DNA from: Candidatus Anaerostipes avistercoris
GTDB lineage: Bacteria > Bacillota > Clostridia > Lachnospirales > Lachnospiraceae
Assembly (NCBI GenBank): GCA_019119895.1
Contig: DWWD01000020.1
Coordinates: 1-64,000 of the forward strand
Length of the DNA stretch: 64,000 bases
Direction: 5' to 3'
In this document: positions 14,893-23,620 of the stretch, piece after piece
How the letters are laid out: the number at the start of each line of letters is the position of its first letter
Numbering within the stretch: the first letter of the stretch is position 1
Position numbers and translations under genes: made by a program
Notes under the pieces: model-generated
What the model was told of the DNA's origin: nothing
What the model saw: the letters and a program-made list of their open reading frames with translations, nothing else
Databases searched by the model: none

Positions 14893-15297
14893 ATGGATCA
14901 ATTAAAGAAAGTAGAAGATTATCTGAAACAGGTGGATTTTTTCTCAGTTTCCACGGTGGACGGCAATAAGCCGAAATGCCGCCCTCTCGCATTTCATCTT
15001 TATTTGAATGGAGAGCTGTATTTCGGCGTTGGAACATTTAAGGATGTTTATAAACAGCTGGAAGTGAATCCGAACGTGGAAATCTGCGCCTGCAATGGAG
15101 AAGATTTTCTGAGATATTATGGCAGAGCTGTTTTTGAAAAAGATGATACGATTGCAGATATGGTTTTAAGCAAAGCTCCGGCAATGCAGAAGATTTATAA
15201 CGAAACCACTGGTTTTCGGCTGGGAATCTTTCACTTGGAAGAAGCGACAGCTGAATTCAGAAGTAAGATGGGAATTGTGGAAGAATATCATTTTTAA
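14893..15297 (+). CDS. Pyridoxamine 5'-phosphate oxidase-family protein
   Basis: A 134-residue protein of the PNPOx/FMN-binding split-barrel group: DFFSVSTVDGNKPKCRPLAF, then ELYFGVGTFKDVYKQLEVNP, then VEICACNGEDFLRYYGRAVF. Members of this small subgroup bind FMN or F420-like cofactors and are usually stand-alone oxidoreductases of unknown substrate rather than true PdxH. The start ATG 14893 has AAAGGAGATAAC. Divergent HxlR control is likely, which would make it inducible by reactive electrophiles or oxidants. Confidence 0.8.
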   Translation: MDQLKKVEDYLKQVDFFSVSTVDGNKPKCRPLAFHLYLNGELYFGVGTFKDVYKQLEVNPNVEICACNGEDFLRYYGRAVFEKDDTIADMVLSKAPAMQKIYNETTGFRLGIFHLEEATAEFRSKMGIVEEYHF

Positions 15298-15305
15298 CAG
15301 TGAAC

Positions 15306-15356
15306 TTCCGGTGATCGGATGGAGAAGAAGAGTTCTTCTTCTCCTATCCGCCGGTT
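15306..15356 (+). terminator. Hairpin after the oxidase-fold gene
   Basis: An imperfect stem of GGATGGAGAAGAA with TTCTTCTCCTATCC, flanked by CCGG/CCGG, sits 20-60 bp after the stop. The run of T residues is weak, so it is a probable rather than certain terminator. Confidence 0.45.
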
Positions 15357-15364
15357 GCTTTATT

Positions 15365-15541
15365 TCATTTATTTCGCATAACTTTTCGAAAACGATGCCA
15401 GCTGAGCAGCATTGCCAGCAGCATCAGAGTTCCTGCTGCGATGTGCACCGGCTGCCGTCCCATGATAAAGAAGACAATAAGAATTGCCAGCAGCAGTAAT
15501 AAGAAAAAAATATTTCCGAGCCAAACAATTTTTTGTTTCAT
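15365..15541 (-). CDS. Small two-helix membrane protein (58 aa)
   Basis: On the minus strand, ATG 15541 with GGGGGTCAGG just upstream opens 58 codons to TGA at 15367-15365. Residues 5-27 are a hydrophobic helix (IVWLGNIFFLLLLLAILIV). A short GRQPVHIAAG turn follows, then a second helix to residue 47 and a basic tail WHRFRKVMRNK. It lies 93 bp downstream of the ABC permease gene on the same strand. Unknown family; it could be a small partner of the exporter. Confidence 0.55.
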   Translation of the reverse strand: MKQKIVWLGNIFFLLLLLAILIVFFIMGRQPVHIAAGTLMLLAMLLSWHRFRKVMRNK

Positions 15542-15634
15542 CCTGACCCCCGTCCTTTCTGTGAAACAATGATTTGTTTCTTTTTATTATATATCTTGTA
15601 TACAGATACGTCAACGCCGGCATATCAGCAGCTT

Positions 15635-16381
15635 CTAATCCTTTTCAAATCCGTTTTTTCGATAGAAAAAGATAAATAAAACAATGGAAACCACAACTTC
15701 CGCGATTAAGATGGCAATGCTTTCCAGTTTTATAATTTCATCCGCTTTTGCTGAGATATCGGAGACCATATCCATTAAGATTCCCGTGAAAAGGAAGCGG
15801 GATACGTTGGACAGTTCATCGATCATATCCGCAAACATTGGAATCAGCATTAAGATCAAAGCGACAGGAGTAATGATTGTTCCAGCGCTGACCTGATTTT
15901 TGGCAAAAATTCCAAGAAGCATTCCGATGATGCAGCTGGTCAGGGATGATAAAATGGAAACCACGCTGAAAACAGCCAGATTGCTTCCGGTAATCATAAA
16001 GCCGCTGATCGGCATCAGAAGGAAGTTAATGACAACGGAAATCACAAATACCGGGAGAATGCTTCCCAGGAAGAATTCCAGTCCATTGACAGAGGAAGTC
16101 ATCAGAACCCGAAGAGTGTTCTTCTCTTTCTCTTCCGCCAGCAGAAGACATGGGCAGTAGACGCCGGTCATACTGAGGTTCATAACCAGTCCCAGACTGA
16201 GCACATATGCGTCCAGCATTTCCATAGGAGCATCGGCTCCCATATCCATGTTATGGTAGAGAAGACGCATGATAAGAGTAAAGCCAATGGCAAACAGCGG
16301 CATAATGACACAGTTTTTGCCCATAAAAGCTTTTGTTTTTACCTGCGCGATGGCGGCAACTTTGTTCATATGTATTGTCAT
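15635..16381 (-). CDS. ABC-2 type transporter permease
   Basis: A 248-residue protein with six hydrophobic segments in the ABC-2 permease pattern and the segment LLAEEKEKNTLRVLMTSSV, the E-x-E-x3-T-L coupling motif. It pairs with the ATPase directly upstream (four-base ATGA overlap). Such pairs export lipids, peptides or drugs in Firmicutes; the substrate is unknown. The whole set lies downstream of a LytTR/GHKL two-component system on the same strand, which probably controls it. Confidence 0.85.
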   Translation of the reverse strand: MTIHMNKVAAIAQVKTKAFMGKNCVIMPLFAIGFTLIMRLLYHNMDMGADAPMEMLDAYVLSLGLVMNLSMTGVYCPCLLLAEEKEKNTLRVLMTSSVNGLEFFLGSILPVFVISVVINFLLMPISGFMITGSNLAVFSVVSILSSLTSCIIGMLLGIFAKNQVSAGTIITPVALILMLIPMFADMIDELSNVSRFLFTGILMDMVSDISAKADEIIKLESIAILIAEVVVSIVLFIFFYRKNGFEKD

Positions 16382-17229
16382 GATAATTCCCTCCCTGTCA
16401 TTTCCAAAAATACGCTTTCCAGTGTCGGTTCACAGGAATGAAGTGTCTCGATTTCATCATCTGTCATCCACTGGCTGATTTTTTTGATGTTTTCCTCGGT
16501 CTGTTCTAATGTATAAGTTTTTCCGCTGCTGAGCTGCAGGGTATATTTCTTCACCTTATTGTGTTTCAGACAGATTTCATTCGGAGTTCCGTATTCAACA
16601 ATGACTCCTTCGTTGAGCAGAGCCACATGATCACACATTTTTGTTGCTTCTTCCATATTGTGAGTGGTCAGGAAAATGGCCATGCCTTCGTTTCTCAGCT
16701 GGAACAGCATTTTGTGGATTTCCAGGGCCGTCGATGGATCCAGACCGGAAGTCGGTTCATCCAGAAATAATACTTTTGGACGATGGAGCACGGCTCTTGC
16801 AAGCACCAGACGCTGTGTCTGCCCTTTAGACAGTTTCCCGGCAAGTTTTTTTCTGTGTTCATAGAGGTCTACCTGATGCAGGACTTCCTGGATCCGTTCT
16901 TTGGAAACTTTCAGGATTTTCGCGAAATATTCCAGATTCTGCCAGACGGTCAGATATTCATAGATTCCGCTGCTGTCGGTTACGATTCCAATCTGCTCAT
17001 AGATGGTTTCATCGATATGGCCGGAATTGATGCCGAGAATATAGGCGTCTCCGGAAGTCGGCTTCAGTTGTCCGGTCAGGATTTTTATGGTAGTTGTCTT
17101 CCCGGCGCCGCTGGGACCGAGAAATCCGAGAATTTCTCCCTCAGCAAGCGATGCGTTCAGGTCTTTTAATACAGGCTCATCTTTGAATTTTTTGGAAATA
17201 TGAGAGAGCCGGATGACTTCATGGTTCAT
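16378..17229 (-). CDS. ABC transporter ATP-binding protein
   Basis: A 283-residue ABC ATPase. Walker A is GPSGAGKTT (residues 38-46), the signature is LSKGQTQRL instead of LSGGQ, Walker B is KVLFLDEPTSGLD, and the switch His is in LTTHNMEEA. A C-terminal ~70-residue extension (YTLEQTEENIKKISQW) is typical of exporter ATPases such as BcrA/NatA relatives. AGGAGGAACGACAA precedes the start, and 78 bp separate it from the response regulator gene. Its permease follows with overlap. Confidence 0.9.
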   Translation of the reverse strand: MNHEVIRLSHISKKFKDEPVLKDLNASLAEGEILGFLGPSGAGKTTTIKILTGQLKPTSGDAYILGINSGHIDETIYEQIGIVTDSSGIYEYLTVWQNLEYFAKILKVSKERIQEVLHQVDLYEHRKKLAGKLSKGQTQRLVLARAVLHRPKVLFLDEPTSGLDPSTALEIHKMLFQLRNEGMAIFLTTHNMEEATKMCDHVALLNEGVIVEYGTPNEICLKHNKVKKYTLQLSSGKTYTLEQTEENIKKISQWMTDDEIETLHSCEPTLESVFLEMTGRELS

Positions 17230-17307
17230 TTGTCGTTCCTCCTTTATATTATGGCATCAGTATACCATTGAAAACAAAAGATGCGGATACAAATTCCTAA
17301 ACGGCAG

Positions 17308-18076
17308 CTATGGCTTCCTGAATGTCTCTTCCGTGTTCATTCGCTCCAGTAATTTTGATTTTTCCCTTCTGGAGAGACTCAGGATTTCACCTCCGGCCCG
17401 GACGGTATTGTGTTTCAGATTGATTTCATCGATTTTGTCCAGGGCTACAATATAGGAACGGTGGATTTTCATAAATCGGTCGTTCAGACGCTGCGCGATG
17501 TCGTTTAAGCTTCCGAGAAATTCAATTCGCTGGTTTTTTCCGTGCAGGATGACATGGTGTGCCTTTGGAGAGGTCTCAAAGAAACAGATATCATCTATCG
17601 GAATGTTGCGCAGAGAATTCCCTGCTTTGAATGTAAAATACTGGAAACCGGGGGGGGGGGGTAAACTGACTCGACATACGATCCAAAATATCATGGAGAC
17701 ATTTGGCGATGGAAGAAGACAGCTTGTCCGGCCGGTCTTTTACAATATAATCAAACGCTTCCACATGGTATTGGAAAGTTTTATAGGCGAGATCCCGGAA
17801 ACTGGTGATATAGACGATGATGCCTTCCGGATCGGCCAGACGGATTTCCTGTCCCAGCAGAAAACCGTCGTATTCCGGATCCTTTAGTTCTACATCCAGA
17901 AAATAGAGATTCTGCCGCTGTTTCATCTGTTTCAGACGATTCAGGAGAATGGACGGGCTGGAAGTGCTTTCGGCAATCTGCATATCATACTGGCAGATCA
18001 GGATCTGGTTGTTGATTTGTTTTTCAATTTCGGCACGGATCTGATGATCATCGTCACACAGCAGGATTTGTATCAT
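17308..18076 (-). pseudogene. LytTR response regulator, frame broken at a 12-bp homopolymer
   Basis: ATG 18076 (after AGGAACTTCTT) starts an AgrA-like receiver (MIQILLCDDDHQIRAEIE, LYFLDVELKDPEYDGF, YITSF, then FDYIVKDRPDKL). After LDRMSSQFTP the frame meets twelve C on the minus strand (G at 17650-17661) and runs into unrelated residues, stopping at 17591. The -1 frame continues as GFQYFTFKAGNSLRNIPIDD and IEFLGSLNDIAQRL, a full LytTR DNA-binding domain ending at 17308. Eleven or fourteen C would restore one ~255-residue protein. Either a phase-variable ON/OFF switch or a sequencing/assembly error. Confidence 0.8.
17650..17661. repeat. 12-bp poly-G/poly-C tract inside the response regulator gene
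   Basis: An uninterrupted run of twelve G on the plus strand, in the linker between the receiver and LytTR domains. It is the only such long G tract I saw in the window. Changes of one base switch the reading frame. Confidence 0.9.
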
Positions 18077-19409
18077 AAGAAGTTCCTCCAATTCGTAATT
18101 CCTGGTAAAAACGCTGATTCCGCCAGGAAGCAGCACAGGTAATATTTTGATATTGATTCGTGATCTGCTGATAACTGTACAGTCCGAGACCACGATTTTT
18201 TCCTTTGGTAGAGTAGCCTTTCTTCCATATCATAGAAAGGTTCGGGCTTTCAGGAGCCGTATTGCTGATGATAAATACGGTCTCATCTTTTGCGGCGGTA
18301 ATCATAATGTCGATGTCGCCGGAGTCTTTTTCTACGGCCTCTGCGGCATTGTCAATCAGAATACCGATGCACCGCAGAAGGTCAGGCGTGCGCATGGAGC
18401 ATGTCCGGACCGGATAAAGGACTTCCAGATGACATGGGATCTTCATGGAATGAAGGCAGGAAAGTTTTGTCATCAGAAGGCTCTTTAATTCTACGATTTC
18501 TAAATGAACCATCTGGTTGGCAAGCTGGATTTTGGAACCGATATTCTGATCGAAGTCCTGAAGCATATGTTTCATATAGGATTCCAGAACATCGGTTTTC
18601 CCGTTTTTTACATCCAGATACATGCCGGACATTATATTTTTAAAATCGTGCCGGTAAAGCCGGACGTCTTTCTGAATTTCCTCCAGAGTTTTAATATAAG
18701 TGTTCTGCTGGGCAATCATTTGCTGCTGGGCTTTTTCTGTTTCAGACTGCAGAATACTCTTTGTAATGTAATGAAACAGCAGGCTGAAGAAAAACAGCAG
18801 AAACAATCCGATGACTGCCATAAGCTGATTATATTCCTTTACGATTCCGGACAGAAGAAGCGGATAATGGGAGGAGCCGGCAATAAAGATTCCGATTCCT
18901 GCGGCAATCCACTTCTGTTTTTTCTCTTTCAGGCAGCGAACGATCAAAAATGACGGATTCAGTCTGCGTATGATCCGGCCGATAAAGAAGGTAAAGAAAA
19001 GGAGCAGCAATACGGAAATTGCCTGGTTGGCGGCAGAACCCAGTGTGTATTGTTCCGGAATAAACAGGAACGTGATCAGGAATGTCTGATAATATATGAA
19101 AAAAGAAAAAGAAGTTGAAATTGCAGCATTCCAGAAATTCTGCCGGGAGATCAGATAAACAGACAGAATATTAATGAACATGCCGAACATATCGAGAAGA
19201 TAAGAGAGAACACCTGCAGGAACAGGAAAAATATGGTAATAAGAAGATCCAAAGTATATGATTGGGCAGACAATCAGATCTACCGCAAGGGAACCGAGTA
19301 AAATACGCGGTTTCGACACTTTGAGATTTAATATAAGAAAACTTAAATAATGAATGACAATCTCTGTAAAAAAGCTTGCCGCCATATATACGATCAGTCC
19401 TGTTAACAT
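18054..19409 (-). CDS. GHKL-domain sensor histidine kinase (AgrC-like)
   Basis: A 451-residue membrane kinase. About six hydrophobic helices fill residues 1-215. The cytoplasmic part has a coiled-coil-like helix with the phospho-acceptor motif VRLYRHDFKNIMSG, the N-box ILIDNAAEAV, and the G-box GKNRGLGLYSY. This is the layout of AgrC/ComD-class kinases that sense peptides. No agrB/agrD or other peptide gene is seen next to it. It overlaps the response regulator start by 23 bp. A TGCTATAAT-type -10 lies upstream at 19450-19445 on the minus strand. Confidence 0.85.
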   Translation of the reverse strand: MLTGLIVYMAASFFTEIVIHYLSFLILNLKVSKPRILLGSLAVDLIVCPIIYFGSSYYHIFPVPAGVLSYLLDMFGMFINILSVYLISRQNFWNAAISTSFSFFIYYQTFLITFLFIPEQYTLGSAANQAISVLLLLFFTFFIGRIIRRLNPSFLIVRCLKEKKQKWIAAGIGIFIAGSSHYPLLLSGIVKEYNQLMAVIGLFLLFFFSLLFHYITKSILQSETEKAQQQMIAQQNTYIKTLEEIQKDVRLYRHDFKNIMSGMYLDVKNGKTDVLESYMKHMLQDFDQNIGSKIQLANQMVHLEIVELKSLLMTKLSCLHSMKIPCHLEVLYPVRTCSMRTPDLLRCIGILIDNAAEAVEKDSGDIDIMITAAKDETVFIISNTAPESPNLSMIWKKGYSTKGKNRGLGLYSYQQITNQYQNITCAASWRNQRFYQELRIGGTSYDTNPAV

Positions 19410-19554
19410 TGAAAAAATCCTTTCTTATTGTTTTACCGGGTTAAATTATAGCATAAAAAGAGACAGTGAAATAGAAAGATTATGTAAAAAATAGTTGAGT
19501 TTTAAAGTTTCTTTCATTATTATAATATGGAAAGAAACAAAGGAGGCTGTATCA

Positions 19555-20067
19555 ATGGAAGAATTCTTACAGGTCGGCGCGATTGCCAATACTCATGGAA
19601 TCGCGGGAGAGGTGAAAATTTATTCGATGACGGATGATGTCATGCGTTTTAAGAAATTAAAAGAAGTATATCTGGATACGGGAAAGGAAAAGAGGCTCCT
19701 TCATGTGGTATCCTGTAAATTTGTAAAGAACCAGCCGGTTCTTAAATTCCGTGAATTTGCGAATATTAATGAGATTGAACCATATAAACGCTGCGGATTG
19801 TTTGTGACGAGAGATCAGGCGGTGCCTCTGGGAAAAGATGAGTATTATATTGCGGATCTGATCGGACTGGATGTTTTTACAGAGGACGGAGAGCACCTGG
19901 GAAAACTGATCGATGTGCTTCAGACAGGAGCCAATGACGTTTATGTAGTAAAACTGGAAGATGGAAGGGAAGTACTGCTGCCGGTGATCAGGGAGTGTAT
20001 TAAGGAAGTGAATCTGGAACAGGGAGAAGTTCGTGTCCATCTTATGAGAGGATTGTTGGATGAATAG
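19555..20067 (+). CDS. rimM: Ribosome maturation factor RimM
   Basis: A 170-residue RimM. The N-terminal beta-barrel begins FLQVGAIANTHGIAGEVKIY, and the C-terminal PRC-barrel has DLIGLDVFTEDGEHLGKL and GANDVYVVKLEDGREVLLP. RimM assists 30S subunit assembly around the 3' major domain of 16S rRNA. AAAGGAGGCTGTATC fixes ATG 19555; the frame is open further upstream but without a start signal. Its end overlaps trmD by eight bases, the usual rimM-trmD coupling. A TATAAT at 19521-19526 probably belongs to its promoter. Confidence 0.95.
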   Translation: MEEFLQVGAIANTHGIAGEVKIYSMTDDVMRFKKLKEVYLDTGKEKRLLHVVSCKFVKNQPVLKFREFANINEIEPYKRCGLFVTRDQAVPLGKDEYYIADLIGLDVFTEDGEHLGKLIDVLQTGANDVYVVKLEDGREVLLPVIRECIKEVNLEQGEVRVHLMRGLLDE

Positions 20068-20776
20068 ATTTCATGTGTTAACATTGTTTCCTGATATGGT
20101 AAGAGATGGCCTGAATACCAGCATTATCGGAAGAGCCATAGAGGCCGGCCGTCTGGAAATCAACGCGGTCAATATCCGGGATTATTCTACGAATAAGCAT
20201 TTAAAAGTAGACGATTATCCTTATGGAGGAGGCGCAGGGCTTGTGATGCAGCCGGAGCCGATTTACCGGGCCTATCAGGATTTGAGAAAAGATATGAAGA
20301 AAGAGCCAAGAGTGATTTATCTTACGCCTCAGGGGCGGGTGTTCCGTCAGGAGATGGCCAGAGAACTGGCAAAAGAGGAAGAACTGGTATTTTTATGCGG
20401 TCATTATGAAGGAATTGATGAGAGGGTTCTGGAAGAAATCGTTACAGATTATGTTTCCATCGGCGACTATGTACTGACAGGAGGCGAACTGCCTGCCATG
20501 GTTATGATTGACGTCATTTCCCGGCTGGTTCCGGGAGTTTTGAATAATGATGAGTCAGCAGGGGAAGAGTCTTTTGAAAACGGTCTGCTGGAATATCCTC
20601 AGTACACGAGGCCGCCGGTTTTTCTGGACAGGGAAGTACCGGAAGTGCTCCTGTCCGGGCATCATGAGAATATCCGCAAATGGCGGTATGAACAGTCAGT
20701 AAAACGCACAAAAGAAAGGCGTCCTGATCTGTGGGAGGCCTATGAGAAAGATAAGGTGAAGAAAAGTGAGCAGTAA
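20060..20776 (+). CDS. trmD: tRNA (guanine37-N1)-methyltransferase TrmD
   Basis: A 238-residue SPOUT methyltransferase. It starts with FHVLTLFPDMVRDGLNTSIIG; the trefoil-knot SAM site is visible as LCGHYEGIDERV and VSIGDYVLTGGELPAMVMID. It methylates G37 of tRNAs and prevents +1 frameshifting. Full length for the family. Overlaps rimM at the start and the HAD gene at the end (11 bp), so all three are co-translated. Confidence 0.97.
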   Translation: MNRFHVLTLFPDMVRDGLNTSIIGRAIEAGRLEINAVNIRDYSTNKHLKVDDYPYGGGAGLVMQPEPIYRAYQDLRKDMKKEPRVIYLTPQGRVFRQEMARELAKEEELVFLCGHYEGIDERVLEEIVTDYVSIGDYVLTGGELPAMVMIDVISRLVPGVLNNDESAGEESFENGLLEYPQYTRPPVFLDREVPEVLLSGHHENIRKWRYEQSVKRTKERRPDLWEAYEKDKVKKSEQ

Positions 20777-21605
20777 ATTCCTGCTGGCGGCAGCGGATAT
20801 GGACGGAACCCTTCTCGATGCAGACAGAAAGGTGACGCCGCGAACACAGAAAGCAATCAAAAAAATCATGGAAATGGGAGTGCATTTTGTCCCGGCGACA
20901 GGACGTTCTGTCAATGCGCTTCCGCCGGAACTGAAAGAAATGAAAGGAATCCGGTATGGAATTTTCAGCAATGGGGCGACGGTTTATGATTTTTGGGAAG
21001 AAAAGGCGATTTATAAGAATCATTTTGATCCGGAGCGGGTTCTGGAGCTGATTGAATATCTGAGGCAGTTTGATCTTATGGTCAGTGTCAGCCAGAATGG
21101 GCAGTCCTATGGAGAACGGGAGCCGATGGCGAACCTGGATTATTATGAACTGGATGAAAATACCAGAGAAATTGTCAGAGGATCCAGAAAAATCGTGGAA
21201 AATGTATCGGATTATATCAGAGAGAATCGCCAGACGGTGGAGAAGATGACCCTGATTTTCCGGACCATGGAGGAGCGGGCAAAGGTATGGGAATGCCTCA
21301 GGGCATTTGATGATATCCAATATTCCAGCTCTCTTCCGAAAAATCTGGAGATTTCCAGGAAGGGATGCAACAAAGGCAGCGGGCTGATGCATCTTGCGGA
21401 AATTCTCGGCATCCGGAAAGAAGAGATTATGGTGTTTGGGGATGCGGACAATGACCGTGAGATGTTTGATCAGGCAGGATTTTCTGTGGCCATGGAAAAT
21501 GGTCTGGATGAGATGAAGGCCATGGCGGATTATGTTACGGCCTCCAACCGGGAAGACGGAGTCGCCAAAGCAATGGAGAAATTCATTCTCGGAAAAACTG
21601 TATAG
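20766..21605 (+). CDS. Cof-type HAD-superfamily hydrolase
   Basis: A 279-residue HAD IIB phosphatase. Motif I is AAADMDGTLLDADRK, motif II is VPATGRS, and motif III/IV is EIMVFGDADNDREMF, followed by VAMENGLDEMKAMADYVT. The C2B cap domain lies between. Members remove phosphate from sugar phosphates or nucleotides such as FMN or PLP; the substrate is unknown. The start is GTG 20766 inside trmD, with AAGATAAGGTGAAG as a weak site. Confidence 0.88.
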   Translation: MSSKFLLAAADMDGTLLDADRKVTPRTQKAIKKIMEMGVHFVPATGRSVNALPPELKEMKGIRYGIFSNGATVYDFWEEKAIYKNHFDPERVLELIEYLRQFDLMVSVSQNGQSYGEREPMANLDYYELDENTREIVRGSRKIVENVSDYIRENRQTVEKMTLIFRTMEERAKVWECLRAFDDIQYSSSLPKNLEISRKGCNKGSGLMHLAEILGIRKEEIMVFGDADNDREMFDQAGFSVAMENGLDEMKAMADYVTASNREDGVAKAMEKFILGKTV

Positions 21606-21645
21606 AAAGCCGCTGAAAAAAGCCGGTGAATTTTTGAAAAAATGC

Positions 21646-21674
21646 TTGCTAGGGATAAAAAAGTGTGGTAAAAT
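21646..21674 (+). promoter_or_regulatory. rplS promoter
   Basis: TTGCTA (21646-21651) and TAAAAT (21669-21674) with an exact 17-bp spacer. Transcription would start near 21681, about 74 bp before rplS. Confidence 0.75.
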
Positions 21675-21679
21675 ATCCG

Positions 21680-21754
21680 AGTTGTTATAAATAGGATGGT
21701 CCTCTGTTACAAATGGTATTAAGAACATCTAAAATGATTGAAGGAGGAACAACA
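21680..21754 (+). promoter_or_regulatory. Possible L19 leader in the rplS 5' UTR
   Basis: GTTGTT near the transcript start can pair with AACAAC just before the rplS start, and GTCCTC with the ribosome-binding GGAGGAAC, which would hide the start site. A ribosomal-protein L19 leader is known in Firmicutes. Only pairing by eye supports it here. Confidence 0.4.
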
Positions 21755-22102
21755 ATGAACGCACAGGAGATTATCAAGGGCATTGAAGATGCTCAGTTAA
21801 GAGAAGTAACTGAATTCAGAACAGGAGATACTGTAAGAGTTCACGCAAAAGTAAAAGAAGGAAACCGTGAAAGAATTCAGGTATTCGAAGGAATCGTAAT
21901 CAAAAGACAGAACGGTGGAGCACGTGAGACATTTACGGTAAGAAAGAATTCCAGCGGTGTAGGTGTTGAGAAGACCTGGCCGGTACATTCTCCAATTATC
22001 GAGAAAATCGAAGTCGTAAGACGCGGTAAAGTAAGACGTGCAAAATTATACTACTTACGCGATCGTGTTGGTAAGGCAGCAAAGGTAAAAGAAAGAGTAT
22101 AA
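21755..22102 (+). CDS. rplS: 50S ribosomal protein L19
   Basis: A 115-residue L19. The start [20 protein letters not shown] and the segments [20 protein letters not shown] and [20 protein letters not shown] are diagnostic. L19 sits at the 30S-50S interface. ATG 21755 follows GAAGGAGGAACAACA. It is monocistronic: promoter at 21646-21674, terminator after the stop. Confidence 0.98.
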   Translation: MNAQEIIKGIEDAQLREVTEFRTGDTVRVHAKVKEGNRERIQVFEGIVIKRQNGGARETFTVRKNSSGVGVEKTWPVHSPIIEKIEVVRRGKVRRAKLYYLRDRVGKAAKVKERV

Positions 22103-22116
22103 TCAACAGAGATGAG

Positions 22117-22153
22117 AAGAGAGGGATAGGCCGTACAAGCTTATCCCTTTTCT
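22117..22153 (+). terminator. Intrinsic terminator after rplS
   Basis: GAGGGATAGGC and GCTTATCCCTTTTC form a stem around CGTACAA, with a short T run. Confidence 0.75.
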
Positions 22154-22189
22154 GCATCATGCCATGGAAACGATTGGAAAGGAGTTCAC

Positions 22190-22744
22190 ATGAGGAATGG
22201 ATACACAGTCACATACCAGATGAGAAAACGGCAGAGACAGAGAAGACAGAAGATCATTGGCTATATCCTGAAGGTGGCCGCAGCGATTCTGGCGGCGTTT
22301 TTGATCGTAAGATTCATATGTTTCAGTTATACGATCCAGGGAGATTCTATGATGCCGACCATTGAAAGCGGAGAGAAGCATCTGGTCAACCGTCTGATCT
22401 ACCGGATCAAGGGACCGGGCAGATACGATATTATCGTTTTCCGGCTGGACGATGACAGCAGCAACAGCTATTATGTAAAAAGGGTAATCGGTCTTCCGGG
22501 AGAAACTGTGCAGATCAGAGACGGGAAGATTTATGTGGACGGAAAGGAAGCCAGAACCTATTCCGATGAAACTATTTTGTCTTCCGGAGTTGCGTCAGAG
22601 AAAATTACGCTGGGTTCCGACGAGTACTTTGTGCTGGGAGATAATTACAACAACAGCGAAGATTCAAGGAGCGCAAGCATAGGAAACATAAAACGCAGCA
22701 ATATTATTGGAAAAGTGGGAATTAAATACTGGCCTTGGGGCTAG
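22190..22744 (+). CDS. lepB: Signal peptidase I
   Basis: A 184-residue type I signal peptidase with one N-terminal membrane helix (residues ~22-42) after a very basic cytoplasmic tail (MRKRQRQRRQ). The catalytic Ser53 lies in IQGDSMMPT and the general-base Lys97 in YVKRVIGLPGE. GDNYNNSEDSRSA is the box E region. It cleaves signal peptides from exported proteins on the outer face of the membrane. AAAGGAGTTCAC precedes the start. It is followed by rbgA after 24 bp. Confidence 0.96.
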   Translation: MRNGYTVTYQMRKRQRQRRQKIIGYILKVAAAILAAFLIVRFICFSYTIQGDSMMPTIESGEKHLVNRLIYRIKGPGRYDIIVFRLDDDSSNSYYVKRVIGLPGETVQIRDGKIYVDGKEARTYSDETILSSGVASEKITLGSDEYFVLGDNYNNSEDSRSASIGNIKRSNIIGKVGIKYWPWG

Positions 22745-22768
22745 ACAGGGAACAAAAAGGAGGAAACT

Positions 22769-23620
22769 ATGGATTTTCAGTGGTATCCTGGTCATATGAC
22801 GAAAGCAAAGCGTATGATGCAGGAAAGTATGAAACTGATTGATATTATGATTGAGCTTGTGGATGCGAGAATTCCGTTAAGCAGCAGAAATCCGGATATC
22901 GATCAGCTGGCAGCAGGAAAATACAGACTGATTCTGCTGAATAAATATGATATGGCAGACGATCAGATTACGGCAAAATGGGAGGAATATTTTAAATCCA
23001 AAGGATTTTTCGTGGCAAAGACAAATTCAAAGGCAGGAAAAGGCGTGAAAGCGACACAGAATATCATTCTGGAAGCCTGCAGAGAAAAACTGGAAAGAGA
23101 CCGCCGGAGGGGAATCAAAAATCGTCCGATCCGCGCCATGATCGCAGGGATTCCGAACGTGGGAAAATCTACCTTTATTAACAGCCTGGTGGGTAGATCC
23201 TGCACAAAGACAGGAAATAAACCGGGTGTTACAAAAGGAAAACAGTGGATTAAATTAAACAAAAACATCGAACTTCTGGACACGCCTGGAATCCTGTGGC
23301 CGAAATTCGAGGATCAGACTGTAGGTCTTAAGCTGGCTCTGATTGGTTCTATCCGGGATGAAATTCTCAATCAGGATGAAATGGCAATTGAATTGATTGA
23401 ATATCTGAAAGAACATTATCCGGGAATTCTGGAAAAACGTTATCAGGTGGACGAAACGGCAGACCGGGTGGAAATTTTGAACGAAATCGCAAAAAACCGG
23501 AACTGCAGAATGAAAGGCAATGAACTCGATTATGAAAAAGCAGCCAGGATTTTATTAGAAGAGTTCAGAAATGGAAAACTGGGTCATATTTCCCTGGAAG
23601 CGCCGGGAGAAGAAGCATGA
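22769..23620 (+). CDS. rbgA: Ribosome biogenesis GTPase RbgA (YlqF)
   Basis: A 283-residue circularly permuted GTPase. The G4 motif NKYD comes first (near residue 55-58), then G1 GIPNVGKST and G3 DTPGIL. It begins with [15 protein letters not shown], typical of RbgA. It drives a late step of 50S assembly (uL6-dependent in B. subtilis). AAAAAGGAGGAAACT gives a clear start. The end overlaps rnhB by four bases. Confidence 0.96.
   Translation: MDFQWYPGHMTKAKRMMQESMKLIDIMIELVDARIPLSSRNPDIDQLAAGKYRLILLNKYDMADDQITAKWEEYFKSKGFFVAKTNSKAGKGVKATQNIILEACREKLERDRRRGIKNRPIRAMIAGIPNVGKSTFINSLVGRSCTKTGNKPGVTKGKQWIKLNKNIELLDTPGILWPKFEDQTVGLKLALIGSIRDEILNQDEMAIELIEYLKEHYPGILEKRYQVDETADRVEILNEIAKNRNCRMKGNELDYEKAARILLEEFRNGKLGHISLEAPGEEA

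Noticed and set aside
15369-15623. An 84-codon minus-strand frame near the small membrane protein
   Set aside because: The other minus-strand frame (15365-15541) has a good start site and a clear two-helix pattern; this one is its shadow.
18054-19409. Possible agr-type quorum system with peptide gene
   Set aside because: Kinase and regulator are AgrC/AgrA-like, but I found no agrB-like protease or short peptide ORF beside them, so no complete agr locus is claimed.
20514-21728. A 404-codon open frame on the minus strand across trmD, the HAD gene and the rplS leader
   Set aside because: It is antisense to three well-conserved genes, has no family match that I recognise and no start signal; the composition is that of a reverse-frame shadow.
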